The notes under the pieces were generated by a model. That model was not told the origin of the DNA. It worked only from the letters and a program-made list of their open reading frames with translations, and did not search any database. 64,000 nucleotides of DNA. Origin: Hanamia caeni. Lineage in GTDB: Bacteria > Bacteroidota > Bacteroidia > Chitinophagales > Chitinophagaceae. The DNA lies in contig NZ_RJJR01000005.1 in the NCBI RefSeq assembly GCF_003721595.1, positions 186,001-250,000 of the forward strand, in the 5' to 3' direction. Of the stretch, positions 21,105-28,962 are shown piece by piece (the stretch's first letter is position 1; each line of letters opens with the position of its first letter). A program made the position numbers and the translations under genes.

Positions 21105-22268
21105 ATGAAAAGATTCCTCTTAAAGTTGACTGCAATTATAGTGTTGATTGGAGCGACTGTTTCTCTAAAAGCACAATCTGCCAATCCAATCAATGTAGTT
21201 ACTACGGCAGTTCCTTTTCTCCGCATTTCTCCTGATGCGCGGTCAGGCGGCATGGGCGATGTAGGAATAGCTACTATTCCTGACGCAAGCTCTATTTTCT
21301 GGAATCTTTCCAAAATTCCTTTTGCCAAAGATCAATCTGCCCTGGTTTTAACATATACTCCCTGGCTTAAAGGCCTTGATTTAAATGATGTGTACCTTGT
21401 TTCTGCGGCTGGTTATCACCAGATTGATGAGATGCAGGCTATCTCTGGATCGGTTCGTTATTTTAGTCTCGGCAATATCCAGTTTACTGATAACCGCGGG
21501 AATGATTTGCAAACCTACCGGCCGCGCGAATTTGCTGTAGATGCGGGTTATTCACGGAAACTTTCTGACAGGCTTGGACTCGGAATATCCCTCAGATATA
21601 TTAATTCCAACCTGGCCAATGGTCAATCTGCCAGCGGTTCCACTTATAAAACCGGGACTGCCGTTGCAGGCGATTTATCATTATTCAGCGATGGTTCAGA
21701 AGGCGGAACAGTTTCCGGCTTCAATTGGGGAGTGGCAATTTCTAACCTTGGATCAAAAATTTCTTATACAAATGATGCACAGGAAAAGGATTTCATTCCT
21801 GCTAATTTAGGTTTAGGCGCCGCTTATGTGAATGTAATTGATGAGACTAGTAAAATTACTTTTGGCCTGGATGTAAATAAGTTATTAGTTCCTACTCCGC
21901 CAGCTATTGGTGATTCGGCAGGGTTGGTAAATTATCATAATAAAGGAGTGGTAGGCAGTTGGTTCAGTTCATTTGGCGACGCGCCGGGAGGTTTTAGTGA
22001 AGAATTAAAAGAATTCCAGGTTTCTGTAGGTGGTGAATATACTTACAATGACCAGTTTTCTCTCAGGCTTGGTTATTTTTATGAAAATCCCACAAAGGGC
22101 GACCGGCAATATTTTACGGTGGGCGCCGGATTGAATTATAACGTGTTTGGACTAAATTTTTCTTACCTGATTCCCTCAGGAAATGGAGTGAATAGAAATC
22201 CGTTATCAAATACGCTTCGCTTCAGCATTCTTTTTAATCTTGGTTCGCAGAATTCGGAAAATTATTAG
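21105..22268 (+). CDS. porV: Type IX secretion outer-membrane protein PorV
   Basis: PorV (LptO) is a FadL-like outer-membrane beta-barrel that takes cargo from the SprA translocon and delivers it to the PorU sortase. The 387-residue protein starts with a signal peptide (MKRFLLKLTAIIVLIGATVSLKA). The family block AVPFLRISPDARSGGMGDVGIAT followed by SSIFWNLSK is intact, and the rest alternates in the manner of beta-strands with a final aromatic-rich strand (LRFSILFNLGS). It is divergent from gldJ and monocistronic, ending in a GC-rich terminator. With the sorted protein at 32.2-34.5 kb it shows that a type IX system operates in this organism. Confidence 0.9.
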   Translation: MKRFLLKLTAIIVLIGATVSLKAQSANPINVVTTAVPFLRISPDARSGGMGDVGIATIPDASSIFWNLSKIPFAKDQSALVLTYTPWLKGLDLNDVYLVSAAGYHQIDEMQAISGSVRYFSLGNIQFTDNRGNDLQTYRPREFAVDAGYSRKLSDRLGLGISLRYINSNLANGQSASGSTYKTGTAVAGDLSLFSDGSEGGTVSGFNWGVAISNLGSKISYTNDAQEKDFIPANLGLGAAYVNVIDETSKITFGLDVNKLLVPTPPAIGDSAGLVNYHNKGVVGSWFSSFGDAPGGFSEELKEFQVSVGGEYTYNDQFSLRLGYFYENPTKGDRQYFTVGAGLNYNVFGLNFSYLIPSGNGVNRNPLSNTLRFSILFNLGSQNSENY

Positions 22269-22290
22269 AATTTATTCTCAGAATAAATAT

Positions 22291-22316
22291 ACGCCCCTAT
22301 TTTTGGGGGCGTTTTT
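22291..22316 (+). terminator. Terminator of porV
   Basis: ACGCCCC (22291-22297) pairs with GGGGCGT (22306-22312), with a TATTTTTG loop and a TTTT tail. Confidence 0.85.
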
Positions 22317-22321
22317 GTTAT

Positions 22322-22345
22322 CAGTAAACTCGTAAACAGTAAAGC
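22322..22345 (+). repeat. CAGTAAAC motif, double copy before ispF
   Basis: CAGTAAACT and CAGTAAAG sit 14 bases apart with CGTAAA between, followed by CAATAAATAATC and an A/T tract. The downstream ATAAATAAT matches the copies before rpoC and the lipoprotein gene at 26263. It lies about 45-65 bases before the ispF start. Confidence 0.5.
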
Positions 22346-22386
22346 AATAAATAATCTAAATTTTTTTATTACTAAACTACCATATA

Positions 22387-22884
22387 ATGCCTTTAATGTT
22401 GCCTTTCAGGACCGGCTTCGGAATTGATTTTCACCAATTAGCCTACGGCCACGAGTTATGGATCGGTGGTGTGAAGCTTGAACACGAGAAAGGCGCTGTT
22501 GGCCACAGCGACGCCGATGTGCTTTTACATGCCATTTGTGATGCCATGCTTGGCGCCTGCTGCCTGGGCGATATTGGGTTTCATTTTCCTGACACTGACC
22601 AGGCTTATAAAAATATTGACAGCAAAATTTTATTGAAAAAATCAAAGGATTTAATTCACAATGCTGGCTACCAGGTAGGAAATATTGATTCGACCATATG
22701 CCTTGAATTGCCAAAAATAAAACCCTACTCATCTCAAATGCAGAAAGTCATTTCGGGCATTTTGGACCTTGAGACAGGGCAGGTGTCAATAAAAGCTACC
22801 ACTGCAGAGAAAATGGGATTTGTAGGCCGCGGGGAAGGTATTTCGGCCTATGCAACTGTGTTGTTAACAGCAATAAATAAATAA
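22387..22884 (+). CDS. ispF: 2-C-methyl-D-erythritol 2,4-cyclodiphosphate synthase
   Basis: IspF converts CDP-methylerythritol 2-phosphate to the cyclic diphosphate, releasing CMP, in the non-mevalonate isoprenoid pathway. The 165-residue protein has the metal-binding start GFGIDFHQL (GxGxDxH), the [21 protein letters not shown] block, [10 protein letters not shown] and the C-terminal [17 protein letters not shown]. The first ATG is at 22387; a second at 22396 gives the more usual length of about 162. The later-acting IspG is also in this window at 40.4-42.4 kb but not linked. Confidence 0.97.
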   Translation: MPLMLPFRTGFGIDFHQLAYGHELWIGGVKLEHEKGAVGHSDADVLLHAICDAMLGACCLGDIGFHFPDTDQAYKNIDSKILLKKSKDLIHNAGYQVGNIDSTICLELPKIKPYSSQMQKVISGILDLETGQVSIKATTAEKMGFVGRGEGISAYATVLLTAINK

Positions 22885-22911
22885 TTTATTTTATCCGCTC
22901 TCGTTCATTTT

Positions 22912-22919
22912 TATCTTTG
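22912..22919 (+). promoter_or_regulatory. -7 element immediately before dut
   Basis: TATCTTTG matches TAnnTTTG exactly and ends only five bases before the dut ATG, so transcription would begin at or within a base or two of the start codon. Confidence 0.5.
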
Positions 22920-22924
22920 TTTCT

Positions 22925-23368
22925 ATGCATCATGTTGAAATTAAAGTCGTAAACACCTCAGATAACCCTACTCCCGAATATGCCACAGCGGGCTCAGCCG
23001 GCATGGATTTGCGCGCCTGGCTTCCAGAACCGGTGATTTTAAAGCCGATGGAACGAAAACTAATTCCGACGGGACTTTTTCTGGAAATTCCGGAGGGATA
23101 TGAAGTGCAGGTAAGGCCGCGAAGTGGAATGGCTATCAATCATGGAATCACTTGTTTAAATTCTCCCGGAACAGTTGATAGCGACTATCGCGGCGAAATA
23201 AAAATTATCCTTGTAAATTTATCTGCAGAACCCCATACAATAAATAGCGGTGAGCGCATAGCGCAAATGATTGTGGCAAAAGTGGAAAAAGCAATTTTGA
23301 AAACGGTAGACAAGGTTCAGGCAACAACGAGAGGAACCGGCGGCTTTGGCCATACCGGGAAAGCATAA
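22925..23368 (+). CDS. dut: dUTP diphosphatase
   Basis: Hydrolyses dUTP to dUMP and diphosphate, keeping uracil out of DNA and supplying dUMP for thymidylate. The 147-residue trimeric-type enzyme shows all five motifs: [29 protein letters not shown] (with the catalytic Asp), ERIAQMIV and the C-terminal arm [10 protein letters not shown] that closes over the substrate. The start MHHVEIKV fits the family, and the TAnnTTTG element five bases upstream suggests a leaderless message. The following lipoprotein gene begins 18 bases after the stop and is probably co-transcribed. Confidence 0.97.
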   Translation: MHHVEIKVVNTSDNPTPEYATAGSAGMDLRAWLPEPVILKPMERKLIPTGLFLEIPEGYEVQVRPRSGMAINHGITCLNSPGTVDSDYRGEIKIILVNLSAEPHTINSGERIAQMIVAKVEKAILKTVDKVQATTRGTGGFGHTGKA

Positions 23369-23386
23369 ATTTAAAATAAGGAACGG

Positions 23387-24214
23387 ATGGAATCGCATAG
23401 CGTCATTTTTACAGTGGTATTATTTTTAATTGTTGCAACCGGCTGCCGTTCTACCAAAAGCCTTCGCAGCAATATCAGCATAAAGGATAGCTCCGGCCAT
23501 GCGAGTTCTGTAATTCTCCGCGACAGTTCTTCTTATAAATCTGCAGCAAAAGAAGTATTATCAGTTTTAAGCGACGATGAAATTAATTTTCAGACTTTTT
23601 CGGCAAAAGCAAAAGTGCAGTACGAAGATCAAAATGGGAAGCAGCCTGATTTTAATGCGTTTATCCGGTTGCAAAAAGATAGCGCACTTTGGGTATCTGT
23701 CAATGCTACTTTCCTGGGCATTGAAGCCTTCAGGTTGTACGTTACGCCCGATTCCATAATACTTCTTAATAAATTGGATAAAACGGTAGAATATCATCCG
23801 TTTAGTTTTATAGAAAGTTTTGCCCATATCCCAATGAACTTCACATTGCTTCAAAATATATTAATCGGCAACCCTGTTTATGAAGGCGATAGTGTTGTTT
23901 CCTTTCGCCGAACTGAAAATCAGATTATCATTGGTACAATTGGATCTTTTTTCAAGAACCTTACAACCATTTCAGCAGATACCAACAAACTACAGCAAAT
24001 AAAACTGGACGATCTTGATGTGTTCCGAAACCGTACGGCTACCTTATTGTACGGCGGTTATGAAAAAAATTCAGGGCTCAATTTTGCGACTGAAAGGCAA
24101 ATAAATGTATCAGAAAAATCTAAAGTGGATGTTTCTATTGAGTTTAAACAATATGAGTTTAACAAGGAATTATCATTTCCTTTTAGCATTCCACATAATT
24201 ATAAAACGAAATAA
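23387..24214 (+). CDS. DUF4292-type lipoprotein
   Basis: A 275-residue lipoprotein: short hydrophobic N-terminus and lipobox VATGC (Cys20). The middle (INFQTFSAKAKVQYEDQNGKQPDFNAFIRLQKDSALWVSVNATFLGIEAFRLYVTPDSI is characteristic in outline: FSAKAKV, then W(V/I)S, then EA.R...PDS) matches the DUF4292 family, which has an LolA/LolB-like beta-fold in Bacteroidota. Function is not established; lipid or lipoprotein handling is a guess from fold. It follows dut by 18 bases and precedes the EnvC-like gene by 69, an arrangement often seen in the phylum. Confidence 0.8.
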   Translation: MESHSVIFTVVLFLIVATGCRSTKSLRSNISIKDSSGHASSVILRDSSSYKSAAKEVLSVLSDDEINFQTFSAKAKVQYEDQNGKQPDFNAFIRLQKDSALWVSVNATFLGIEAFRLYVTPDSIILLNKLDKTVEYHPFSFIESFAHIPMNFTLLQNILIGNPVYEGDSVVSFRRTENQIIIGTIGSFFKNLTTISADTNKLQQIKLDDLDVFRNRTATLLYGGYEKNSGLNFATERQINVSEKSKVDVSIEFKQYEFNKELSFPFSIPHNYKTK

Positions 24215-24283
24215 TTGTTACTTTCAAGCCAACCGTCACATGGTTGGATATTGACCGATAATAGTTTAAAAATCTTTGCATAA

Positions 24284-25573
24284 ATGCCCAGTAAAATTTT
24301 TGCAACATTTGTATTTTTTTTATGTACCATAGCTGCCCTGGCCCAGGAACCTACCAAAGATCAACTTGAGAAACAAAGAGCGGATTTAAAAAAGGAAATT
24401 CAGGCTACAGAAAAAGCGCTTATTGAAACGCAAAAAACAACTAAGGTGAATGTTGGGCAGCTTAGTCTCATCAACAAAAAATTAAACCTGCAGGATAATG
24501 TTATACGCAACATCAGCGGCGAAATTCAAAAGCTGGGTGATAACATTTATTTATCCCAACTGGAAATCAACAAAATCAAGAGAATCCTGGATACCCTAAA
24601 AATAGAGTATGCGAAAAGCATGGTGTATGCGTATAAAAACAGGAGCAATTATGATTTCCTGAATTTTATTTTTGCGGCAAACAACTTTAACGATGCTATC
24701 AAACGTATTGCCTATTTAAAATCTTACCGGAACTACAGGGAAATGCAGGCGGAGAATATATTGAAGACACAAGCTTTGCTTGAAGATAAAATCCAGAAAT
24801 TGTCTGGCATGAAAGCGCAGAAAAAAGATGTGCTGGATGAAAAAGACAAAGAACTCGAAAAACTTCAAAAACAAAAAGAAGAAAAAGCCTCGATAGTAAA
24901 CCAGTTAAAAGGGCGGCAAAAAGAACTTTCAGCGCAGGTGAGAGAAAAGCGGAAGCAGGATGCAAAGCTCAAAAATGCGATAACGGCAATGATCAGGCGC
25001 GAAATAGAAAGGGCTAAGGCAGAAGCCGCCCGAAAGGAAAAAGAAAGACTGGCCGCAGCGGCAAAGAATAATAAAAGTAATGCCGCGTCTGACAAACCTG
25101 CCACAGCCTCCAAGCCTGCCTCTTCTATTCCTTCAGGGAGTGTATTGGTAAGCAGTGAAGCAGACAGAGAATTGAATGCCAGTTTTGAGAAAAATAAAGG
25201 CGCGCTTCCATGGCCCGCTGACGGATATGTAATCTCTCATTTCGGACCAAACCAATATCCCGGCGGAATTGATTATAACAACCCGGGCGTAAGCATTGGC
25301 GTAAAAGTAGGAGCGCCTGTAAAATCCATATTTGAGGGTGAAGTTACATTGGTGAATTATATGGATGATAAGCAGGTGGTTTTTATCAAACATGGAAAAT
25401 ATTTTACGGTTTATAGTAATCTTGCTTCTGCAAGTGTGCAGCGTGGCGATAAGGTAAAAACCGGGCAAGTGATTGGTAAGGCCGGCGTAAATGATGATGG
25501 TAATGGCGAAGTTGATTTTATCTTGATGCAGGAAAGTAATAATGTTAATCCTGAATCATGGTTAAAAAAGTAG
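24284..25573 (+). CDS. EnvC-like murein hydrolase activator with degenerate LytM domain
   Basis: A 429-residue exported protein: signal peptide (residues 1-20), a long coiled coil (about 25-260, rich in Glu, Lys and Gln), an Ala/Ser/Lys linker and a C-terminal LytM/M23 domain (about 305-429). Active M23 enzymes bind zinc through HxxxD and HxH. Here the first site reads PGGIDYNNPG without the His-Asp pair, and the last reads GEVDFILM in place of the HF motif; only the HGKYFTVYSNL histidine remains. That pattern fits EnvC, which activates amidases instead of cutting peptidoglycan itself. Role in daughter-cell separation is inferred from the family. Confidence 0.88.
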   Translation: MPSKIFATFVFFLCTIAALAQEPTKDQLEKQRADLKKEIQATEKALIETQKTTKVNVGQLSLINKKLNLQDNVIRNISGEIQKLGDNIYLSQLEINKIKRILDTLKIEYAKSMVYAYKNRSNYDFLNFIFAANNFNDAIKRIAYLKSYRNYREMQAENILKTQALLEDKIQKLSGMKAQKKDVLDEKDKELEKLQKQKEEKASIVNQLKGRQKELSAQVREKRKQDAKLKNAITAMIRREIERAKAEAARKEKERLAAAAKNNKSNAASDKPATASKPASSIPSGSVLVSSEADRELNASFEKNKGALPWPADGYVISHFGPNQYPGGIDYNNPGVSIGVKVGAPVKSIFEGEVTLVNYMDDKQVVFIKHGKYFTVYSNLASASVQRGDKVKTGQVIGKAGVNDDGNGEVDFILMQESNNVNPESWLKK

Positions 25574-25626
25574 CCTGCTTCGACCCTACTTCTCACTGGT
25601 AAATGGTGAATTAAATCTTCAGTCAA

Positions 25627-26178
25627 ATGCCTTTTTTATTTGAAATAAATGGAAACAATCCTTCCTGGGGTAAAACTTGTTTTATAGCTCCAAATGCAAC
25701 GCTTTGCGGCGATGTGGTGATGGGCGACGATTGCAGCATTTGGTTCAATGCAGTGCTACGCGGAGATGTAAATTCCATAAGGCTTGGCAATAAGGTGAAT
25801 GTTCAGGATGGCGCAGTCATTCATTGCACCTATTTAAAATCAAAAACCATTGTTGGAAATAATGTCAGCATCGGACACAATGCAATCGTTCATGGATGCG
25901 TTATAGAAAATAATGTGTTGGTCGGAATGGGGGCAATTATAATGGATCATGCTGTAATAGGAGCCAACAGCATTATTGCTGCGGGCGCTGTAGTTCTTGA
26001 AAATACGATGGTGGAACCGGGAAGTATTTACGCAGGCGTTCCTGCAAAAAAAATAAAAGAGATTTCTGAACAGTTGATAAAAGGTGAGATAGAAAGAATT
26101 GCCAATAATTATTTATTCTACGCCGGATGGTACACTACTGGAAAAGAAGAACAGGTGAAGGATGGCCATGGGATGTAG
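25627..26178 (+). CDS. Gamma-carbonic anhydrase-like hexapeptide protein
   Basis: A 183-residue left-handed beta-helix protein of the YrdA/PaaY group. The turns show hexapeptide repeats (for example CSIWFNAVLRGDVNSIRLG, NNVSIGHNAIVHGCVIENN, IGANSIIAAGAVVLEN). The zinc histidines of the family are visible in VIHCTYL and in GHNAIVHG. Members reversibly hydrate carbon dioxide or hydrolyse thioesters; which applies is not decidable here. The start ATG at 25627 lies 53 bases after the EnvC-like gene and may be co-transcribed with it. Confidence 0.88.
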   Translation: MPFLFEINGNNPSWGKTCFIAPNATLCGDVVMGDDCSIWFNAVLRGDVNSIRLGNKVNVQDGAVIHCTYLKSKTIVGNNVSIGHNAIVHGCVIENNVLVGMGAIIMDHAVIGANSIIAAGAVVLENTMVEPGSIYAGVPAKKIKEISEQLIKGEIERIANNYLFYAGWYTTGKEEQVKDGHGM

Positions 26179-26204
26179 CCTTGCAGCAAAGATTTGATGT
26201 AATC

Positions 26205-26240
26205 AAGTAAACGAATAAATAATTCAAATTTTTATTTTGA
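26205..26240 (+). repeat. CAGTAAAC-type motif, copy before the small lipoprotein gene
   Basis: AAGTAAACGAATAAATAATT followed by CAAATTTTTATTTTG. It agrees with the rpoC copy over AGTAAACGAA.AAATAATT and shares the A/T tract ending in TTTG, 58 bases before the ATG at 26263. Confidence 0.55.
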
Positions 26241-26262
26241 TTTCTAAAGGTTGTTTTAACCC

Positions 26263-26445
26263 ATGAAAAAGACAATATTGATACTTGCGATTTGTGGATA
26301 TATATTTTCGGGCTGTTCCATTTTCAGGCGGTATGAAAAATATGGATGCCCCACAAATGGCAAAAATATTGGCGCTGAAAGAATTTTATCGGGAGATAAA
26401 GATGCAATCAAAGCCGCCAAAAAAGCTAAAAAATTTAATGAGTAA
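26263..26445 (+). CDS. Small lipoprotein of unknown function
   Basis: 60 residues. Signal peptide (MKKTILILAICGYIFSG) with lipobox FSGC (Cys18), leaving a mature peptide of about 43 residues, basic at both ends, with a YGCPTNGKNIGAERIL centre and a lysine-rich tail (KAAKKAKK). The motif CPTNGKN recalls small lipoproteins that are common but uncharacterised in Bacteroidota. It is followed 30 bases later by another small gene in the same direction. Confidence 0.65.
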   Translation: MKKTILILAICGYIFSGCSIFRRYEKYGCPTNGKNIGAERILSGDKDAIKAAKKAKKFNE

Positions 26446-26475
26446 AGATTTCTATCCCTTTTAAAAACGAAACCT

Positions 26476-26778
26476 ATGTGTTATCATTTAAAAACAAAAT
26501 ATGGCGGCACAGAAGCTGTTATAGATGACAACTGCGGCATCTCCAAATTTTATTCAATAGCTGGCACACTGGCTGACGAGTTGAAAGTAAAGTTTTTAAA
26601 CCAGGTAGACGATGCCGATACATTGGATTGGGATTTCAAATACAAGAAGTTTTTTCTGACGCTGCACTATAATATTTTCAACGGGGTTTCCATCCTTCCG
26701 CAAAATATTATTAATAAAGAAAAGGTAAATAAAGCCGTAATTGAGGTCGCTGATTTCCTGGAAAGAAATGCCTACTAA
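26476..26778 (+). CDS. Small cytoplasmic protein of unknown function
   Basis: A 100-residue acidic protein without signal peptide or membrane segment. It has no motif I recognise; the C-terminal half (ILPQNIINKEKVNKAVIEVADFLERNAY) looks helical and the centre (DWDFKYKKFFLTLHYNIFNGVSI) looks like beta-strands, so it could be a small alpha/beta domain. Its position 30 bases after the small lipoprotein gene suggests co-transcription. Codon use resembles the neighbours, which supports a real gene. Confidence 0.6.
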   Translation: MCYHLKTKYGGTEAVIDDNCGISKFYSIAGTLADELKVKFLNQVDDADTLDWDFKYKKFFLTLHYNIFNGVSILPQNIINKEKVNKAVIEVADFLERNAY

Positions 26779-26892
26779 ATTTTTCACAGTAACAAACAAC
26801 CCAGAAATAATATCTGAGGATAAATTCACCTCAAGCTCCCGCACTTCTTGCTGCCTTAAATACACTGCAAACTAAAACGTTTGCTTTTCGTT

Positions 26893-26900
26893 TATCTTTG
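26893..26900 (+). promoter_or_regulatory. Likely -7 element of the 3-hydroxyacyl-CoA dehydrogenase gene
   Basis: TATCTTTG, an exact TAnnTTTG, ends 14 bases before the ATG at 26915. The predicted leader is only about 10 bases. Confidence 0.5.
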
Positions 26901-26914
26901 GCTAAACGGATGGT

Positions 26915-27808
26915 ATGGAAATAAAAAAGATAGCTGTGATAGGCGCAGGCACTATGGGAAATGGCATCGCACATGTTTTTGCCCAAAATAATTTTTCCGT
27001 AAATCTTATCGATGTCTCACAGCCGCAATTGGAAAAGGCTTTCAACATTATCGAAAAAAACCTGGAGCGGCAGCTTGCAAAAAATATTATTTCAGCAGAT
27101 ACGAAGAATAAAACATTAGCGAATATTGCTTCATTTACTTCTATCGAACGCGGCGTGTCGCAATGTGATTTGGCGATAGAGGCCGCCACAGAAAATGAAA
27201 GTATAAAGCTAAAAATTTTTAAAGAATTAGATGAGTTGTCGCCAGCAAGTTGCCTGCTTGCTTCCAACACTTCCTCCATTTCCATTACCAAAATTGCATC
27301 TGCTACGCACCGCCCCGAAAAAGTGATTGGAATGCATTTTATGAATCCTGTACCGGTGATGAAGCTGGTGGAGATTATCAATGGTTATTCCACCCAAAAA
27401 GAAGTTACCGACACAATTATTGCTATCTCACAAAAAATTGGGAAAATTCCGTGCGTTGTCAATGATTATCCTGGTTTTATCGCTAACCGGATTTTAATGC
27501 CGATGATAAACGAAGCCATTTTTAGCTTGTATGAAAATGTAGCAGGCGTAGAGGAAATTGATACCGTTATGAAACTTGGAATGGCGCATCCAATGGGACC
27601 GCTGCAATTAGCTGACTTTATAGGATTGGATGTTTGCCATGCTATTTTAACGGTTTTATTTGAAGGTTTTGGCAATTCAAAATATGCGCCTTGCCCATTG
27701 CTTACTAACATGGTGCACGCACAAAAACTGGGCGTAAAAACCGGTGAGGGATTTTATAAGTATACCGTTGGAAGTAAAGATAGAATAGTGAGCGACCGGT
27801 TCAGATAA
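26915..27808 (+). CDS. 3-hydroxybutyryl-CoA dehydrogenase family protein
   Basis: A 297-residue NAD-dependent dehydrogenase that oxidises 3-hydroxyacyl-CoA to 3-oxoacyl-CoA. The Rossmann start is KKIAVIGAGTMGNGIAHVFA. The catalytic His-Glu region is in VIGMHFMNPVPVMKLVEII, and the C-terminal dimer domain has YPGFIANRILMPMINEA and GMAHPMGPLQLADFIGLD. Single-domain length points to the short-chain (Hbd/PaaH) type used in butanoate or phenylacetate metabolism rather than a fused beta-oxidation enzyme. No thiolase or enoyl-CoA hydratase is adjacent. Its stop codon directly abuts that of the convergent amidotransferase gene. Confidence 0.93.
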   Translation: MEIKKIAVIGAGTMGNGIAHVFAQNNFSVNLIDVSQPQLEKAFNIIEKNLERQLAKNIISADTKNKTLANIASFTSIERGVSQCDLAIEAATENESIKLKIFKELDELSPASCLLASNTSSISITKIASATHRPEKVIGMHFMNPVPVMKLVEIINGYSTQKEVTDTIIAISQKIGKIPCVVNDYPGFIANRILMPMINEAIFSLYENVAGVEEIDTVMKLGMAHPMGPLQLADFIGLDVCHAILTVLFEGFGNSKYAPCPLLTNMVHAQKLGVKTGEGFYKYTVGSKDRIVSDRFR

Positions 27809-28525
27809 TTAATGTTGTTTGCCATTTATTTTTGTTAACCTATCCAATATTGAAAACAGGAATTTTTTATTTTTTTCAAAAAATTCCTGTTGATTTTCTA
27901 TCTCTTTTTCCTGCTGGATATATTGCCCTCGCGTTAATTCGTGCCTGCCGTTTGCAATCATTTGTTGAATGCTCTCCTTTGTTGTTTCCAAATGAAATTG
28001 AAATGCCAGTACATTTTGATTATAGATAAATCCCTGGTTGGTGCAGGCTTCCGATTTGGCGATAGCCATTGCATTTTCCGGAAGCTCAAAAGTATCCCCG
28101 TGCCAGTGAAACACAGTAACCTCGCTATCCCGGCCTTTGAATAACGGATGTTGTTTTGCTCTTTCTGTCAGCAGGATAGGAAACCATCCAATTTCTTTTT
28201 GCCCGTTCGGATACACTTTTGCGCTTAAAATTTGTGCGATTAACTGTGCACCCAGGCAAATGCCTATCACAGTTTTTCCCTTTTCAATAGCATTTTTTAT
28301 GAAAATTTTTTCTTTGGATAGCCAATGAAATTCTTTCTCATCATCTACGCTCATGGGCCCTCCCATAATGATTAGCCAGTCAATGCTATTTAAATCAGGA
28401 AGCGTTTCATTGAGGTAAAAATTAGTAGAGGTAAGAATGTGGCCATTCTTGATACTCCATTCCTGTATGCTTCCCGGGCCTTCAAAGGGAACGTGCTGAA
28501 AATAGTGAATTCTTAATTGATGCAT
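27809..28525 (-). CDS. Class I glutamine amidotransferase
   Basis: 238 residues with the class I glutaminase triad: Cys90 in GICLGAQL, His178 and Glu180 in FQFHLE. The IMGGPMSV oxyanion strand is present. It is a stand-alone domain related to the GMP-synthase glutaminase group; such proteins in Bacteroidota hydrolyse glutamine or act on gamma-glutamyl compounds, and the acceptor is unknown. It ends back-to-back with the dehydrogenase gene, with no base between the two stop codons, so any terminator for either lies inside the other's coding sequence. Confidence 0.88.
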   Translation of the reverse strand: MHQLRIHYFQHVPFEGPGSIQEWSIKNGHILTSTNFYLNETLPDLNSIDWLIIMGGPMSVDDEKEFHWLSKEKIFIKNAIEKGKTVIGICLGAQLIAQILSAKVYPNGQKEIGWFPILLTERAKQHPLFKGRDSEVTVFHWHGDTFELPENAMAIAKSEACTNQGFIYNQNVLAFQFHLETTKESIQQMIANGRHELTRGQYIQQEKEIENQQEFFEKNKKFLFSILDRLTKINGKQH

Positions 28526-28615
28526 GATTGAGGGATAACAACAGCCTGCAACATTAAATTATATTTTTAATATGAACTTTTACAATTTGAAGATCTTGCT
28601 TAATTGTTCAGAGAA

Positions 28616-28948
28616 TTAAACTTTTTCTTCCGCTTCTTTTAATTTTTTATGTATTTGTCCGGAAAGTATGTGCCAGAACATCACAAAATCGCTCCCCAGA
28701 CTATAAAGCGGGTAAACGAAAGTGGCTGGTTTATTTTTTTCAAAAAAGAAATGCCCGAACCACGCAAAACCGTATCCGCAAAGCGGAATGATGATAAACC
28801 AAAACCATTTACCGGTAACGATTCCGAGGATGATGCAAACAAAAATTAATAGAGTGCCGGTGAAGTGAAGCGCCCGGCTCGCGGGGTTCTTATGCTCCGT
28901 TAAATAATATGGATAAAAACTCCAAAAGGTTTGATATTTCTTTTCCAT
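28616..28948 (-). CDS. DUF962/Mpo1-like membrane protein
   Basis: A 110-residue membrane protein of the DUF962 family. The start FWSFYPYYLTEHKNPASRALHFTGTL with its His residues, the NP.SR..H.TGT pattern and GYGFAWFGHFFFEKNKPATF are diagnostic. The yeast homologue Mpo1 is an iron-dependent dioxygenase for 2-hydroxy fatty acids, and the conserved histidines are kept here, so fatty-acid alpha-oxidation is possible. Two to three hydrophobic helices. It begins 14 bases after the yigZ-type gene on the same strand and is probably co-transcribed with it. Confidence 0.85.
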   Translation of the reverse strand: MEKKYQTFWSFYPYYLTEHKNPASRALHFTGTLLIFVCIILGIVTGKWFWFIIIPLCGYGFAWFGHFFFEKNKPATFVYPLYSLGSDFVMFWHILSGQIHKKLKEAEEKV

Positions 28949-28962
28949 ATATAAATTTAAAC

